DNA of 64,000 bases from an uncultured Croceitalea sp. GTDB lineage: Bacteria; Bacteroidota; Bacteroidia; Flavobacteriales; Flavobacteriaceae. Positions within the stretch are counted from its first letter, which is position 1. Each line of letters begins with the position of its first letter. The stretch covers positions 124,001 through 188,000 of the forward strand of contig CANMOV010000001.1 of the NCBI GenBank assembly GCA_947499565.1, read 5' to 3'. The position numbers and the translations under genes are program-made. Shown piece after piece: positions 46,709-55,516 of this stretch. The notes under the pieces are model-generated. The model did no database searches and had not been told where the DNA came from. It worked only from the letters and a program-made list of their open reading frames with translations.

Positions 46709-47890
46709 TTATTCTGTTTTTATAATTCCTTCAGAAATCATCTTAACTATTGCTTCATCACCAATATTTAGCGCTTTCAATACTTCGGCAGTATGCTCTC
46801 CAATCTTAGGTGGATTAAATCGTTTTTCAACACGGGTCCCTTTATATTCAAGAGGAAATTTAGGCAATTTTGTGGTTTTACCATTGTCCATTGTAACTTC
46901 CATCAAACTATTTCCTTTGTTCAGCTGCTCGTCCTCAAAAAGGTCTTCTGGCCTATTAATTGGGGCAAAAGGGATATGACCACGTTCACACTTTTCTATA
47001 ATCTCAGCTTTGGTAAATTGTTTTACGCGCTCATTTAGGGCAGGGATAAACCATTCTCGCTCATCTATACGGAGATTGTTTGTTTTTAAACGTTCATCAT
47101 TAGCCCAATCATTCCATTCAAATACATCACATAAACGCTCCCAATGTTTTTCACTAATAATACCAATAAAAGCTTTGTCACCATCCTTGGTGTCAAAAAC
47201 TTTATAAATAGACCATGCGCTTACACGAGAGGGCATAGGTGGAATCTCATAATCTATCTGCGAGGAATACGCCATGTGTTGTCCCATTAAAAAAGCACAA
47301 GTTTCAAACAGGGCTGATTTTATAAATCCTCCCTCACCGGTTTTTTCACGTTCATAGAGTGCCTGTAAAATACCAATATACCCGAACATTCCTCCAGTGA
47401 TATCTATCACAGATGTGCCGGCACGTAAAGGATCTCCTTCACGGCCGGTCATATAGGCGAGTCCGCCCATCATCTGTACGACTTCGTCCATTGCATGTCT
47501 TTTCTCATAAGGCCCACTTAAAAAACCTTTGAGCGAACAGTAGATTAGTCGATTATTATATGTTTTTAACTTCTCGTAACCTAAGCCTAAACGATCCATT
47601 GTACCTGGACCAAAGTTTTCTACAATTACATCATATTCTTTAACCAAATCATAAATAAGTTGAATACCTTCTTTTGATTTTAAGTTGATAGCCAAACTTT
47701 TTTTGTTTCGGTTATAAAACCAAAAATAACCTGTTCCAAAACCTTGTAAACGCCTAGTACTATCACCGTTGGTAGGCTCAACATGTACTACGTCTGCACC
47801 CATATCTGCAAGCATTAATCCTGCACAGGGCCCCATTACAGCATGCGTAAATTCTAAAACTTTAATACCTTTTAAGGGTGCACTACTCAT
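46709..47890 (-). CDS. Family III CoA-transferase (CaiB/BaiF)
   Basis: This 393-residue protein has the N-terminal ADMGADVVHVEP segment, RNKKSLAINL, the catalytic Asp163 (SVIDITGG, equivalent to Asp169 of formyl-CoA transferase) and the interlocking C-terminal domain. The family moves CoA between carboxylates such as oxalate, carnitine, citramalate or succinate. In the operon it is positioned to activate a dicarboxylate for cleavage by the HMG-CoA-lyase-like enzyme. It overlaps the AhpD-like gene by 8 bp. Confidence 0.9.
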   Translation of the reverse strand: MSSAPLKGIKVLEFTHAVMGPCAGLMLADMGADVVHVEPTNGDSTRRLQGFGTGYFWFYNRNKKSLAINLKSKEGIQLIYDLVKEYDVIVENFGPGTMDRLGLGYEKLKTYNNRLIYCSLKGFLSGPYEKRHAMDEVVQMMGGLAYMTGREGDPLRAGTSVIDITGGMFGYIGILQALYEREKTGEGGFIKSALFETCAFLMGQHMAYSSQIDYEIPPMPSRVSAWSIYKVFDTKDGDKAFIGIISEKHWERLCDVFEWNDWANDERLKTNNLRIDEREWFIPALNERVKQFTKAEIIEKCERGHIPFAPINRPEDLFEDEQLNKGNSLMEVTMDNGKTTKLPKFPLEYKGTRVEKRFNPPKIGEHTAEVLKALNIGDEAIVKMISEGIIKTE

Positions 47891-48452
47891 TGTTTTCTTT
47901 TTTTAAAGATTGATAAAAAGAATTGGGTGAATCTTCTAGCCGGGTCTTTAAGGTTGAATTCCATCGATTTAAGAACCCAAACATGGCGATAACGCTAACA
48001 ATTTCAATAATAGCTTCGTTATCATAATATTTTTTTAGGGTATTAAAATCTTCATCAGTAGATTGGTTGGGCAACATGCTGGATTTTATAGCGAGCTCCA
48101 AAGCTGCTTTTTCCGCAGCCGAGAAAAGGGATGAGGTTCTGAATTCCCAAATTTGTTCTATTTTTTCCTTTTCTACACCATTTTCATTAGCTCCATAAGC
48201 GGAATGCGCGCTACAATACTCACATCCGCTTGATAAGCTTGAAATATGACCTATCATTCGTTTAAGCCCAGAAGGGATTTTTCCTTCTGCATAGACGGCT
48301 TTGGCCAAACCAAAGAATGAAGTCAACACGTCTGGTTTATGAGCCATAACTAAACCATCGTTCGGCAAAAACCCCATCCAAGATTCTGCCTGCTGGAATA
48401 AAGGAGCTAGTTTGCCTTCTTTTGGATTTTGTATTGGGTCTACTCTACTCAT
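47883..48452 (-). CDS. AhpD/carboxymuconolactone-decarboxylase-like protein
   Basis: This 189-residue helical protein belongs to the uncharacterised peroxidase-related branch, with redox CxxC plus His in CEYCSAHSAYGA near 77-88 and PNQSTDEDF after it. It may protect the oxygen-sensitive [4Fe-4S] dehydratase encoded beside it or reduce peroxides formed by pathway oxidases (inference). It starts 2 bp after the small dehydratase subunit gene. Confidence 0.8.
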   Translation of the reverse strand: MSRVDPIQNPKEGKLAPLFQQAESWMGFLPNDGLVMAHKPDVLTSFFGLAKAVYAEGKIPSGLKRMIGHISSLSSGCEYCSAHSAYGANENGVEKEKIEQIWEFRTSSLFSAAEKAALELAIKSSMLPNQSTDEDFNTLKKYYDNEAIIEIVSVIAMFGFLNRWNSTLKTRLEDSPNSFYQSLKKENNE

Positions 48453-48454
48453 TA

Positions 48455-48964
48455 CTAAAGAGAATAACTCCCGTTTTTAGTTAAGTAATTAACAAGTCCA
48501 CCTTCATTTAGGATGTTAATCATGATATCTGGTAGTTTGGTTGCGGTATAAGTAACCCCACCAGTTAGGTCTTTTACAATTCCAGTTTTTAAATCCACAT
48601 CCAATTCAGCTCCTTTATCAATTTTATGATTTGCCAATTCCAATACTGGAAGTCCAATGTTTATTGCGTTTCTAAAAAAGATACGAGCAAAATCCTGGGC
48701 TATAACTACAGACACTCCAGCTTGCTTTAATGCTAAAGGGGCTTGTTCACGAGAAGAGCCACAACCAAAATTAATTCCTGCAACAAGAATGTCACCTTGT
48801 TTTACAATCTTATTGAAATTTGGGTCCAAGTCTTCTAAAACATGATTTGCTAAAGTGGACATGTCTAAGGTTTTGGTGTATTTTCCAGGTATAATGCGAT
48901 CGGTATCTATATGGTCGCCATACACGTGGGCTTTTGCTTTGATATTGGTTTGTATTCCACTCAT
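48455..48964 (-). CDS. Aconitase-family dehydratase small subunit (LeuD/DmdB-like)
   Basis: This 169-residue swivel-domain protein has the [16 protein letters not shown] start, the substrate loop [13 protein letters not shown] and [15 protein letters not shown]. The short length fits the archaeal/catabolic LeuD group, which includes the (2R,3S)-dimethylmalate dehydratase subunit DmdB and homoaconitase small subunits. It pairs with the large subunit one base upstream. Biosynthetic leucine context (leuA, leuB) is absent. Confidence 0.87.
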   Translation of the reverse strand: MSGIQTNIKAKAHVYGDHIDTDRIIPGKYTKTLDMSTLANHVLEDLDPNFNKIVKQGDILVAGINFGCGSSREQAPLALKQAGVSVVIAQDFARIFFRNAINIGLPVLELANHKIDKGAELDVDLKTGIVKDLTGGVTYTATKLPDIMINILNEGGLVNYLTKNGSYSL

Positions 48965-48965
48965 C

Positions 48966-50201
48966 CTACAACAAATATTTTTTTGGATTTACAATATGCC
49001 CTTCAAGAGCAGAGGCTGCAACGGTTGACGGCGCACCTAAATAGATGTTGGAATTGGGATTTCCCATGCGACCTCTAAAATTTCGATTGGCAGCAGAAAT
49101 AACCACTTCTCCATCTGCTGGTACTCCTTGATGTGTGCCAACACATGGCCCACAACCGGATGTAATTAATGAAGCTCCTGCTTCTATCAATGTTTTCATA
49201 GTTCCGTTACTGATAGCGTCCAATAATACACTTTGCGAGGCTGGTGCTATCACCATGCGCACATCAGCATGTATTTTTTTTCCTTTTAAAATTTCAGCGG
49301 CAATATCTAAATCCTCTAAACGGCCGTTGCAACAGGTTCCGATAAAAGCATAGTTGATTTTGGTACCTTCATAATTTGAAATATTATGCACATTATCAGG
49401 AGATTCAGGAGCACTTACTTGAGGTTCTAACCCAGAAACATCAAAATCAAATGATTTTATATAGTTTGCATCATCATCAGGGGTTATCGCTTCAAAATCA
49501 TAATCCAATTTTAATCCTTTTGGGTGTACAATACCTGTTTTAGCCCCCATCTCGGAAGACATATTAGCAATGGTCATTCTACTTGCCAACGTCATTCCCT
49601 CAAAAGCCTCTCCAGTAAATTCAATGGTTTGGTAGGTAGCACCAGATACGGTCACTTTACCTACTAAAAAGAGAATTAAGTCTTTTGCAGTAACACCATC
49701 TTGGAGTTTGCCCGAACAATTTATTTTTATGGTCTGGGGTACTTTTAACCAGATTTTCCCGGTCATCATAGTTGCTGCTAAATCCGTAGAACCAACACCA
49801 CAAGCAAAAGCGTTTAAAGCACCATACGTAGGCGTATGTGAATCTGCACCTATAAAGATATCGCCTGGTTTTACATATTGGTTTTCTACCATTACCTGGT
49901 GGCAAATTCCTTCGCCTATTTCAAATAAGCGCATACCTTGCTCCTTAGCAAAATCGCGCATCATTTTATGCAAATTGGCAATACGTTCATTTGGAGATGG
50001 CGCCGCATGATCAATAATTAAAGCGCATTTTTTAGGGTTGAAAACCTTTTTGCCTCCCATTTCACGAAAAGCTTTTATGGTCAATGGCCCAGTAGTGTCA
50101 CTCGCCATGCAACCATCAACATCACTAATTACCAATTCACCGGCATATACCTTTTTGCCTGCGTGATTGGATATAATTTTTTCTGAAATTGTTTGCCCCA
50201 T
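48966..50201 (-). CDS. Aconitase-family dehydratase large subunit (LeuC/DmdA-like)
   Basis: This 411-residue [4Fe-4S] hydro-lyase subunit has cluster Cys in GTCCNGRLED and the SGCGPCVGTHQG pair, plus DSHTPTYGAL for substrate/metal contacts. Length fits the short LeuC/homoaconitase/DmdA group. These enzymes add water to or remove it from alkyl-substituted malate/maleate-type diacids. Next to an HMG-CoA-lyase-like gene and a CoA-transferase rather than leuB, a catabolic role such as hydration of a dialkylmaleate is inferred. Confidence 0.87.
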   Translation of the reverse strand: MGQTISEKIISNHAGKKVYAGELVISDVDGCMASDTTGPLTIKAFREMGGKKVFNPKKCALIIDHAAPSPNERIANLHKMMRDFAKEQGMRLFEIGEGICHQVMVENQYVKPGDIFIGADSHTPTYGALNAFACGVGSTDLAATMMTGKIWLKVPQTIKINCSGKLQDGVTAKDLILFLVGKVTVSGATYQTIEFTGEAFEGMTLASRMTIANMSSEMGAKTGIVHPKGLKLDYDFEAITPDDDANYIKSFDFDVSGLEPQVSAPESPDNVHNISNYEGTKINYAFIGTCCNGRLEDLDIAAEILKGKKIHADVRMVIAPASQSVLLDAISNGTMKTLIEAGASLITSGCGPCVGTHQGVPADGEVVISAANRNFRGRMGNPNSNIYLGAPSTVAASALEGHIVNPKKYLL

Positions 50202-51104
50202 TTAAATCATCTTGATTTCATCGTTATCTACTAATTGGTATAACTGGCCAGGAAGTTTATAACCTAGCGTAGCTTCCATTTCTCTACTAATAGCTGCAAT
50301 TTTGTTAATATCCAAACCTGTTTCATACCCCATTTGATGCGCCGTATGTGCAGTATCTTCAGTAGCAATATTGCCTGTTGCACTTTTGATAAAGGGGCAT
50401 CCACCTAATCCACCAAAAGCAGTATCAAAAATTCGAACACCTGCCTCTGTTGCAGCATAGAAATTAGAATAGCCTTTGTTTTCTGTATTATGAAGGTGTA
50501 AAATAACAGGAACACCGTTTGCTTTTTCCATTACTTTTCCCATCAACTCTCCTAATTGCTTTGGATTTCCCATTCCAGTTGAATCTGCCAAAGCTAATTC
50601 GTCAATTCCAGCATCTAAATGATGGTCAACCATATCCAATACATGATTAGCATCTACTTTTCCTTCATACCTGCATCCAAAAGCACATTGAATACCTCCT
50701 CGGACTGTAACATCATTTATCTTAGATAGTTTTACCATTTCTTTGAAAGCACTTTTAGCTTCTGTAAGAGTTAAACGAGCATTCTTTTGACTATGCGCAT
50801 TACTGGCAGAAATTGAACATGCTAAATGATTAAGCCCAGCAGCAATACCGCGCTCAACACCTTTCAGGTTCAGCACTAATCCGCTATAAATAACCCCGTC
50901 TTTTTTAGTGACATTTTTGCAAACTTCCTCGGCATCTGCCATTTGGGGAACCAATCTTGGGTGCACAAAAGAGGCAATCTGTATACGCTTAATACCAGCA
51001 TCTACCAATTGATCTATATAGTCTAATTTCTTTTCTGTTGGGATTACTTGAGTCAAGGTTTGAAACCCATCTCGCAAACCCTGTTCTTCAAGAATTACTT
51101 TCAT
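50202..51104 (-). CDS. HMG-CoA-lyase-like 3-hydroxyacyl-CoA lyase
   Basis: This 300-residue TIM-barrel enzyme of the HMGL family has RDG at 11-13 (catalytic Arg and metal Asp), HLHNT with metal-binding His203 and His205, and FGGLGGCPF with the mobile catalytic Cys236 followed by Asn245 in TGNIATED. The family cleaves 3-hydroxy-acyl-CoA thioesters by retro-Claisen reaction. As first gene of the operon with a dehydratase and CoA-transferase, it likely splits an alkylmalyl-CoA into a 2-oxo acid and an acyl-CoA. Leucine catabolism is an alternative, but no other genes of that path are present. Confidence 0.87.
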   Translation of the reverse strand: MKVILEEQGLRDGFQTLTQVIPTEKKLDYIDQLVDAGIKRIQIASFVHPRLVPQMADAEEVCKNVTKKDGVIYSGLVLNLKGVERGIAAGLNHLACSISASNAHSQKNARLTLTEAKSAFKEMVKLSKINDVTVRGGIQCAFGCRYEGKVDANHVLDMVDHHLDAGIDELALADSTGMGNPKQLGELMGKVMEKANGVPVILHLHNTENKGYSNFYAATEAGVRIFDTAFGGLGGCPFIKSATGNIATEDTAHTAHQMGYETGLDINKIAAISREMEATLGYKLPGQLYQLVDNDEIKMI

Positions 51105-51211
51105 TATCTTTAATTTCTAATGTCCTTGGCAGACATTTATTCGACGGATTTTTGTGAAGTTCCCTCAAATTTTCTAGAATTCATAACCAAAAAATAAAAA
51201 TACAAAAAAAG

Positions 51212-51240
51212 TTAATATAATTAATGATTAATATAGTTAA
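51212..51240. promoter_or_regulatory. Candidate MarR operator B (exact tandem pair of 13-mers)
   Basis: TTAATATAATTAA (51212-51224) and TTAATATAGTTAA (51228-51240) both match TTAA-N5-TTAA exactly and are 16 bp apart, in the gap between the divergent ten-gene operon and the ALDH gene. The right element ends 9 bp before a TAACTTTG box, so a bound regulator would cover the -33 region. Confidence 0.68.
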
Positions 51241-51249
51241 CTATTTTTA

Positions 51250-51257
51250 TAACTTTG
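51250..51257 (+). promoter_or_regulatory. Bacteroidota-type -7 promoter element of the ALDH gene
   Basis: TAACTTTG fits the TAnnTTTG consensus of Bacteroidota primary sigma promoters. Transcription would start about 6-8 bp downstream, leaving a leader of some 30 nt before the ATG at 51296. The -33 position falls inside operator B. The promoter assignment is by pattern only. Confidence 0.5.
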
Positions 51258-51295
51258 AGATATTCGGTTTGTACTAGTAATGTAATAAAGTGCCT

Positions 51296-52711
51296 ATGAA
51301 AGTAAGAAACCCAAGAACGGGAGAGTACGATTATAATTTGCAAGAAGATAGTACGCGATTAGTTGTTGAAAAAGCATTATCTATTCGTTCTGCACAAAAA
51401 GAATGGCAAAATATGACCATCACTGAGCGCGTTGCTGTTTTGAAAAAATGGCTTGCTAGTTTTACTAACTTTCAATCGGAGATAGCAGGGCAATTAGCTG
51501 TTGATACCGCTAGAAAAAGAATTTCGGAAGTTGAAACGGGAGGTATTATTGGTTTAATGCAGGCATGGAGTTACCGAGCACCACAATTATATAATCCACC
51601 AGCTGAAAGAACTTCTGCTTCGGCAAACACCGTACAAATTGGACAACAATGGATACCCTATGGTTTAGTTGGCGTAATTAGCCCTTGGAATTTCCCCTTG
51701 CTTTTAGCTTTAATTGACACAATTCCTGCTTTAATGGCTGGTTGTGGAGTGCTATTAAAACCTAGCGAAGTGACACCACGTTTTATGGATGGGTTAGAGA
51801 AAAGTATCAAAGCAGTACCCGAATTGGATGCGGTTTTAAAATTAGTTCGTGGTGGTGCTGAAGCTGGTAAAGCTGTTGTGAATACTGTGGATGCGCTATG
51901 CTTCACTGGGAGTGTACCTACCGGTAAAAAGATAGGTGCAGTGTGCGCTGAACGTTTTATCCCTGCATTTTTAGAGTTGGGAGGAAAAGACCCTGCCATT
52001 GTGCTCTCAGATGCGGATTTAGAAGTGGCAACCGATGCTGTTTTACGCAGCTGTGTTGGTGCCACCGGTCAAGCATGTCAATCTTTGGAACGCATATATG
52101 TTGCTGAAAACATTTATGATGATTTTGTAGAACAAATTACAAAGAAAGCTACAGCGGTTACCATGACCATTAATCCAGAAGAAGGACAAATGGGGCCACT
52201 TATTTTTGAACAGCAAGCTGAGAAAATTCAAGAACAAATAAATGATGCCGTAGCTAAAGGGGCAAAAATCCTTTCAGGAGGAAAAGTAGAAAATATAAAT
52301 GGGGGTTTATGGTGTAGACCAACCGTTTTAACCAATGTCAACCATAAGATGAGTGTTATGGTAGAGGAGACTTTTGGTCCACTAATACCTATTATGCCTT
52401 TTCGCACAGAAGAACAAGCACTCGAGTGGGCGAACGACAGTATTTTTGGGTTGTCAGCATCAGTATTTTCAAAGGATAGGGAAAAAGCCATTGAAATTGC
52501 TTCACAAATTGAAGCAGGCGCTATCAGTATTAACGATGGTAGCTTAACCAACAAAGTATATGATGCCGAAAAGAATTCGTTTAAAGAATCTGGTATCAAT
52601 GGTTCTCGAATGGGAGATGCAGGATTTTTACGCTTTTTTAGAAAGAAAGCGTTGTTGATACAAACGGCACATCCAGAGACAATGGCACATTTTGAAGAAA
52701 AAAGTTCATAG
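51296..52711 (+). CDS. Aldehyde dehydrogenase family protein
   Basis: This ALDH-superfamily protein of 471 residues has the NAD-site SPWNFPL, catalytic Glu in LELGGKDP and catalytic Cys in GQACQS, plus EETFGPL. It oxidises an aldehyde to an acid, or acts on a semialdehyde. The frame is also open from a GTG at 51290, but the ATG six bases later is preferred. It is monocistronic, divergent from the ten-gene operon and convergent with the MDR genes. The substrate is unknown. Confidence 0.88.
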   Translation: MKVRNPRTGEYDYNLQEDSTRLVVEKALSIRSAQKEWQNMTITERVAVLKKWLASFTNFQSEIAGQLAVDTARKRISEVETGGIIGLMQAWSYRAPQLYNPPAERTSASANTVQIGQQWIPYGLVGVISPWNFPLLLALIDTIPALMAGCGVLLKPSEVTPRFMDGLEKSIKAVPELDAVLKLVRGGAEAGKAVVNTVDALCFTGSVPTGKKIGAVCAERFIPAFLELGGKDPAIVLSDADLEVATDAVLRSCVGATGQACQSLERIYVAENIYDDFVEQITKKATAVTMTINPEEGQMGPLIFEQQAEKIQEQINDAVAKGAKILSGGKVENINGGLWCRPTVLTNVNHKMSVMVEETFGPLIPIMPFRTEEQALEWANDSIFGLSASVFSKDREKAIEIASQIEAGAISINDGSLTNKVYDAEKNSFKESGINGSRMGDAGFLRFFRKKALLIQTAHPETMAHFEEKSS

Positions 52712-52713
52712 AA

Positions 52714-53718
52714 CTATAAAGAAACAACAACTTTCCCACAGCTTTTACCTGCTAATAAATACTCGGAAGCATCAACTATAGCTTCAATACCCTTGAATTG
52801 TTTAGGGTCTACTTTTACTTGTAATATTCCTTTTTGGTATTGGTTAAATAAGAAGTTCCTAGCTTCAGGATGTTGTTCTTTATATAAATGGTTCATAAAG
52901 CAACGGACTGATGCTCCTTTCCAATAAATACTCTCATAAACTCTTGGTCCTGTAATTTGTTGAAACGCTCCATCATTAATCTCCGTGGCAAGTCCGCTTA
53001 CAACTAAGCGACCTAAAGGGGCTAAATTCTTTAAGAAAGCATCGAATATATGACGTCCCACGGAATCAAAAGCAACATTAATGGTATTTGCATATTCCCT
53101 GTTTAAAACCCCAGCAATATCTTCTTCGCTATGATTGATAATTCGGTCACATGAATTCAAAGATTCCAATAGGGAAACCTTATCAGGATTTCCACAAATA
53201 CCAACTACATGACATCCTTTTTGTTTTGCTAATTGCACAATAATATGGCCGAGACCTCCTGCAGCTGCAGAAACTACAATAGTTTCGTTAGCTTGAAGCT
53301 CTCCAACATTTTTCAGAGCCAAATATGCGGAAACTCCTGTTGGGTTTAAAGTAAGGTATTCCGGCGTTGCCTTGGGAATTAAAACAATTTCTTCTTCATT
53401 AATAATCTGATATTGTTGGTAGGCAGTACCAACTTTGACTGTTGTCACTGAATCTCCTATTCGAGCTTGGGTTACATTGGACCCAATGTCGACAATTTCA
53501 CCTACGGCTTCTACGCCATATACATAAGGAAAATCTACCCGTATATAAGGAATCTTACCACGATAGAGTTCTCTATCGTATAGCGCATTAATTCCCACAA
53601 AAGTATTTTTAACCAATACTTGATTAGGTTTTAGTTTGGGAACTTCAGTTTCCTTAATTGTTGTTGCTTGTCTGATTTCGTTTGCAAAACTGCTAACAAC
53701 TAGTTGTTTATTCTTCAT
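52714..53718 (-). CDS. MDR-superfamily quinone-oxidoreductase-like protein
   Basis: This 334-residue zinc-free medium-chain reductase has VSAAAGGLGHIIVQLAKQKG as cofactor loop and NVAFDSVG near 215. Its N-terminal half (NQVLVKNTFVGINALYDRELYRGK) is of the quinone-oxidoreductase/PTGR3 type. It probably reduces an activated double bond using NADPH. It is last in the minus-strand operon and overlaps the CurA-like gene by 4 bp. Confidence 0.84.
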   Translation of the reverse strand: MKNKQLVVSSFANEIRQATTIKETEVPKLKPNQVLVKNTFVGINALYDRELYRGKIPYIRVDFPYVYGVEAVGEIVDIGSNVTQARIGDSVTTVKVGTAYQQYQIINEEEIVLIPKATPEYLTLNPTGVSAYLALKNVGELQANETIVVSAAAGGLGHIIVQLAKQKGCHVVGICGNPDKVSLLESLNSCDRIINHSEEDIAGVLNREYANTINVAFDSVGRHIFDAFLKNLAPLGRLVVSGLATEINDGAFQQITGPRVYESIYWKGASVRCFMNHLYKEQHPEARNFLFNQYQKGILQVKVDPKQFKGIEAIVDASEYLLAGKSCGKVVVSL

Positions 53719-54734
53719 TCGGATATTTTCACCAATTGTTTGCCTTTATTTTTGCGTTCGAAGAGCCTATTTAATGCAATTGGCATTTGAGATAAACCTT
53801 CTAATATATCTTCTTGATAGGTTAGTTTTCCCTCTTCAATCCATAGTGCCATTTGGGATTCGGCCTGATCAAATTGTGATTCAAAGTCGTAGATGAAAAA
53901 GCCTTTTAACATAGAACGAGTAGCTCCAACCCGATACCAATTTTTAAGGGAATACTCAGATTTATGCAGCGATTCTTCATACTGCGAAATGCGACCACAT
54001 AGCACGGTACGTGAATACCTTCTTATTTTACTTAGTGCAATATCCAAGATTTCACCACCAACATTGTCAAAATAAACATCAATACCATTTGGAAAGTAGT
54101 GGTCTATTCGTTCTGCTATATTTTCTGTCTTGTAATTAATAGCACCAACATAACCCAATCTTTCCGTTAGTAGTCTGCACTTCTCATCTGTACTAGCAAG
54201 ACCTATGGCTTTTGCACCTTTTATTTTTGCAAGGTTTCCGATATTAGAACCAACCCCACCGGTAGCAGCAGATACCAAAACATTTTCACCGGCTTTGAGC
54301 TCTCCCACATGATATAATCCAAAGTAAGAGGTGAAACCAGTCATACCTAAAACTCCTAAAGCTGTGGAGTAGGGGGCTTTTCGTTGCTTTACTTTATACA
54401 TCATATGATAAGGTGTGCCATCGCAAATTTTATATTCTTGCCAGCCACATTTTCCTTGAACAATATCTCCTACTTTAAAGCCTGTATTTTTGCTTTCTAT
54501 TACCTCACCAACTCCACGACCGCGCATGGTATCTCCAAATTGTAAAGGAGCTTCAATCCCCGCACCATCTTGCATATAAAACTTCATTACCGGAGCAACG
54601 GATAGAAACAAAACCTTAATCAAGAATTCACCATTTTTTAGAGGACGAATATCCTCTTCTTCCATTCTAAAATCAGTTTCCTTAATTAAAAGCCCACTGG
54701 GACGCGCTGCCAGCACTAGTTTTTTATTTTTCAT
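53715..54734 (-). CDS. MDR-superfamily CurA-like double-bond reductase
   Basis: This 339-residue paralogue of the 39140 gene has the LAARPSGL start, MKFYMQDGAG, VSAATGGVGSNIGNLAKIKG and YFDNVGGEIL. It should reduce alpha,beta-unsaturated carbonyl compounds. Overlaps of 4 bp on both sides indicate a tightly coupled operon with the LolA-like lipoprotein and the second MDR gene. Three such reductases in one island suggest a substrate with several conjugated C=C bonds. Confidence 0.85.
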   Translation of the reverse strand: MKNKKLVLAARPSGLLIKETDFRMEEEDIRPLKNGEFLIKVLFLSVAPVMKFYMQDGAGIEAPLQFGDTMRGRGVGEVIESKNTGFKVGDIVQGKCGWQEYKICDGTPYHMMYKVKQRKAPYSTALGVLGMTGFTSYFGLYHVGELKAGENVLVSAATGGVGSNIGNLAKIKGAKAIGLASTDEKCRLLTERLGYVGAINYKTENIAERIDHYFPNGIDVYFDNVGGEILDIALSKIRRYSRTVLCGRISQYEESLHKSEYSLKNWYRVGATRSMLKGFFIYDFESQFDQAESQMALWIEEGKLTYQEDILEGLSQMPIALNRLFERKNKGKQLVKISE

Positions 54735-55501
54735 AAGGCTTTGTTTAATACAAATAGACTATCTGGAAGTGTTTGGTTTACTTCAAAATCCTCCCAAATT
54801 ATTGTGTTTACTTTTTTATTATCATAGTATAAATCAACCTGCCCTGATTGTAACCAAGAATATGCTTCTTTACTAAAGAATTTTGAATAAATACGATGAT
54901 GCCATCCACGAGGGGTATCAAAAGCGACTTTTACGATTTTAAAATCTTCTTTATCTATTCCAAAGAAAGTTTCACCCTTACTTTTATCAATCACCTTAAT
55001 TTGATAAACGGCTTTGTTTGCAACGGTATCATCAACCATCTTTTGTAATTGATAACCGTCATCCAGCGCATGCCTTATTGCTCCATAACCAAAATTTGAC
55101 GCCCAACGTTTATCTGCTTCTGATTTTTCTTGTCTTCCTCTAAGGTCATAAGTGTTTTCCCCATCATAGGAAACAATAAATACAGGTTCACCATTTCGAA
55201 AAGATTCTATACGCACTTTACCATTTGCCTTATGCGCTTCATTCTTTTCGTTTGCAAAGGCTCGCCACATATTATGGTTTTCATGTTTAACGGAATCTTC
55301 ATTTCTAAAAAAAATACCATACCCTTTTAGGGTAAGACTTTTGGGTCTACGCCAAAAATCTCCACCTGCTTTTTCATGAGCTTTTTTCATGATTTGGGTG
55401 GCAGTTAATGGCACTTCTTTTATGGATGTATTTTCTTTCGTTCTCTCTTTACAACTAGTAATGAGGATGACGATAAATAGTAAAAAGATTGTTTTTTTCA
55501 T
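54731..55501 (-). CDS. LolA-like periplasmic lipoprotein, function unknown
   Basis: This 256-residue protein has a lipobox (LITSC near 17) and one beta-sheet domain of the LolA/LolB or DUF4292-like kind: ATQIMKKAHEKAGG, VRIESFRNGEP, YDGENTYDL and a late FGIDKEDFKIVKVAFDTPRG, ending in NQTLPDSLFVLNKAL. Such folds bind hydrophobic ligands or lipids in a half-barrel. Lying between a CpcT-like gene and two reductase genes, it may carry a hydrophobic intermediate. The family call is tentative. Confidence 0.6.
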   Translation of the reverse strand: MKKTIFLLFIVILITSCKERTKENTSIKEVPLTATQIMKKAHEKAGGDFWRRPKSLTLKGYGIFFRNEDSVKHENHNMWRAFANEKNEAHKANGKVRIESFRNGEPVFIVSYDGENTYDLRGRQEKSEADKRWASNFGYGAIRHALDDGYQLQKMVDDTVANKAVYQIKVIDKSKGETFFGIDKEDFKIVKVAFDTPRGWHHRIYSKFFSKEAYSWLQSGQVDLYYDNKKVNTIIWEDFEVNQTLPDSLFVLNKAL

Positions 55502-55516
55502 TATATATTATTTTTC

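Noticed and set aside
48455-50201. Leucine biosynthesis genes leuC and leuD
   Set aside because: The family match is real, but no leuA or leuB is nearby, the short archaeal/DmdAB-type length and the lyase, CoA-transferase and amidase context point to catabolism.
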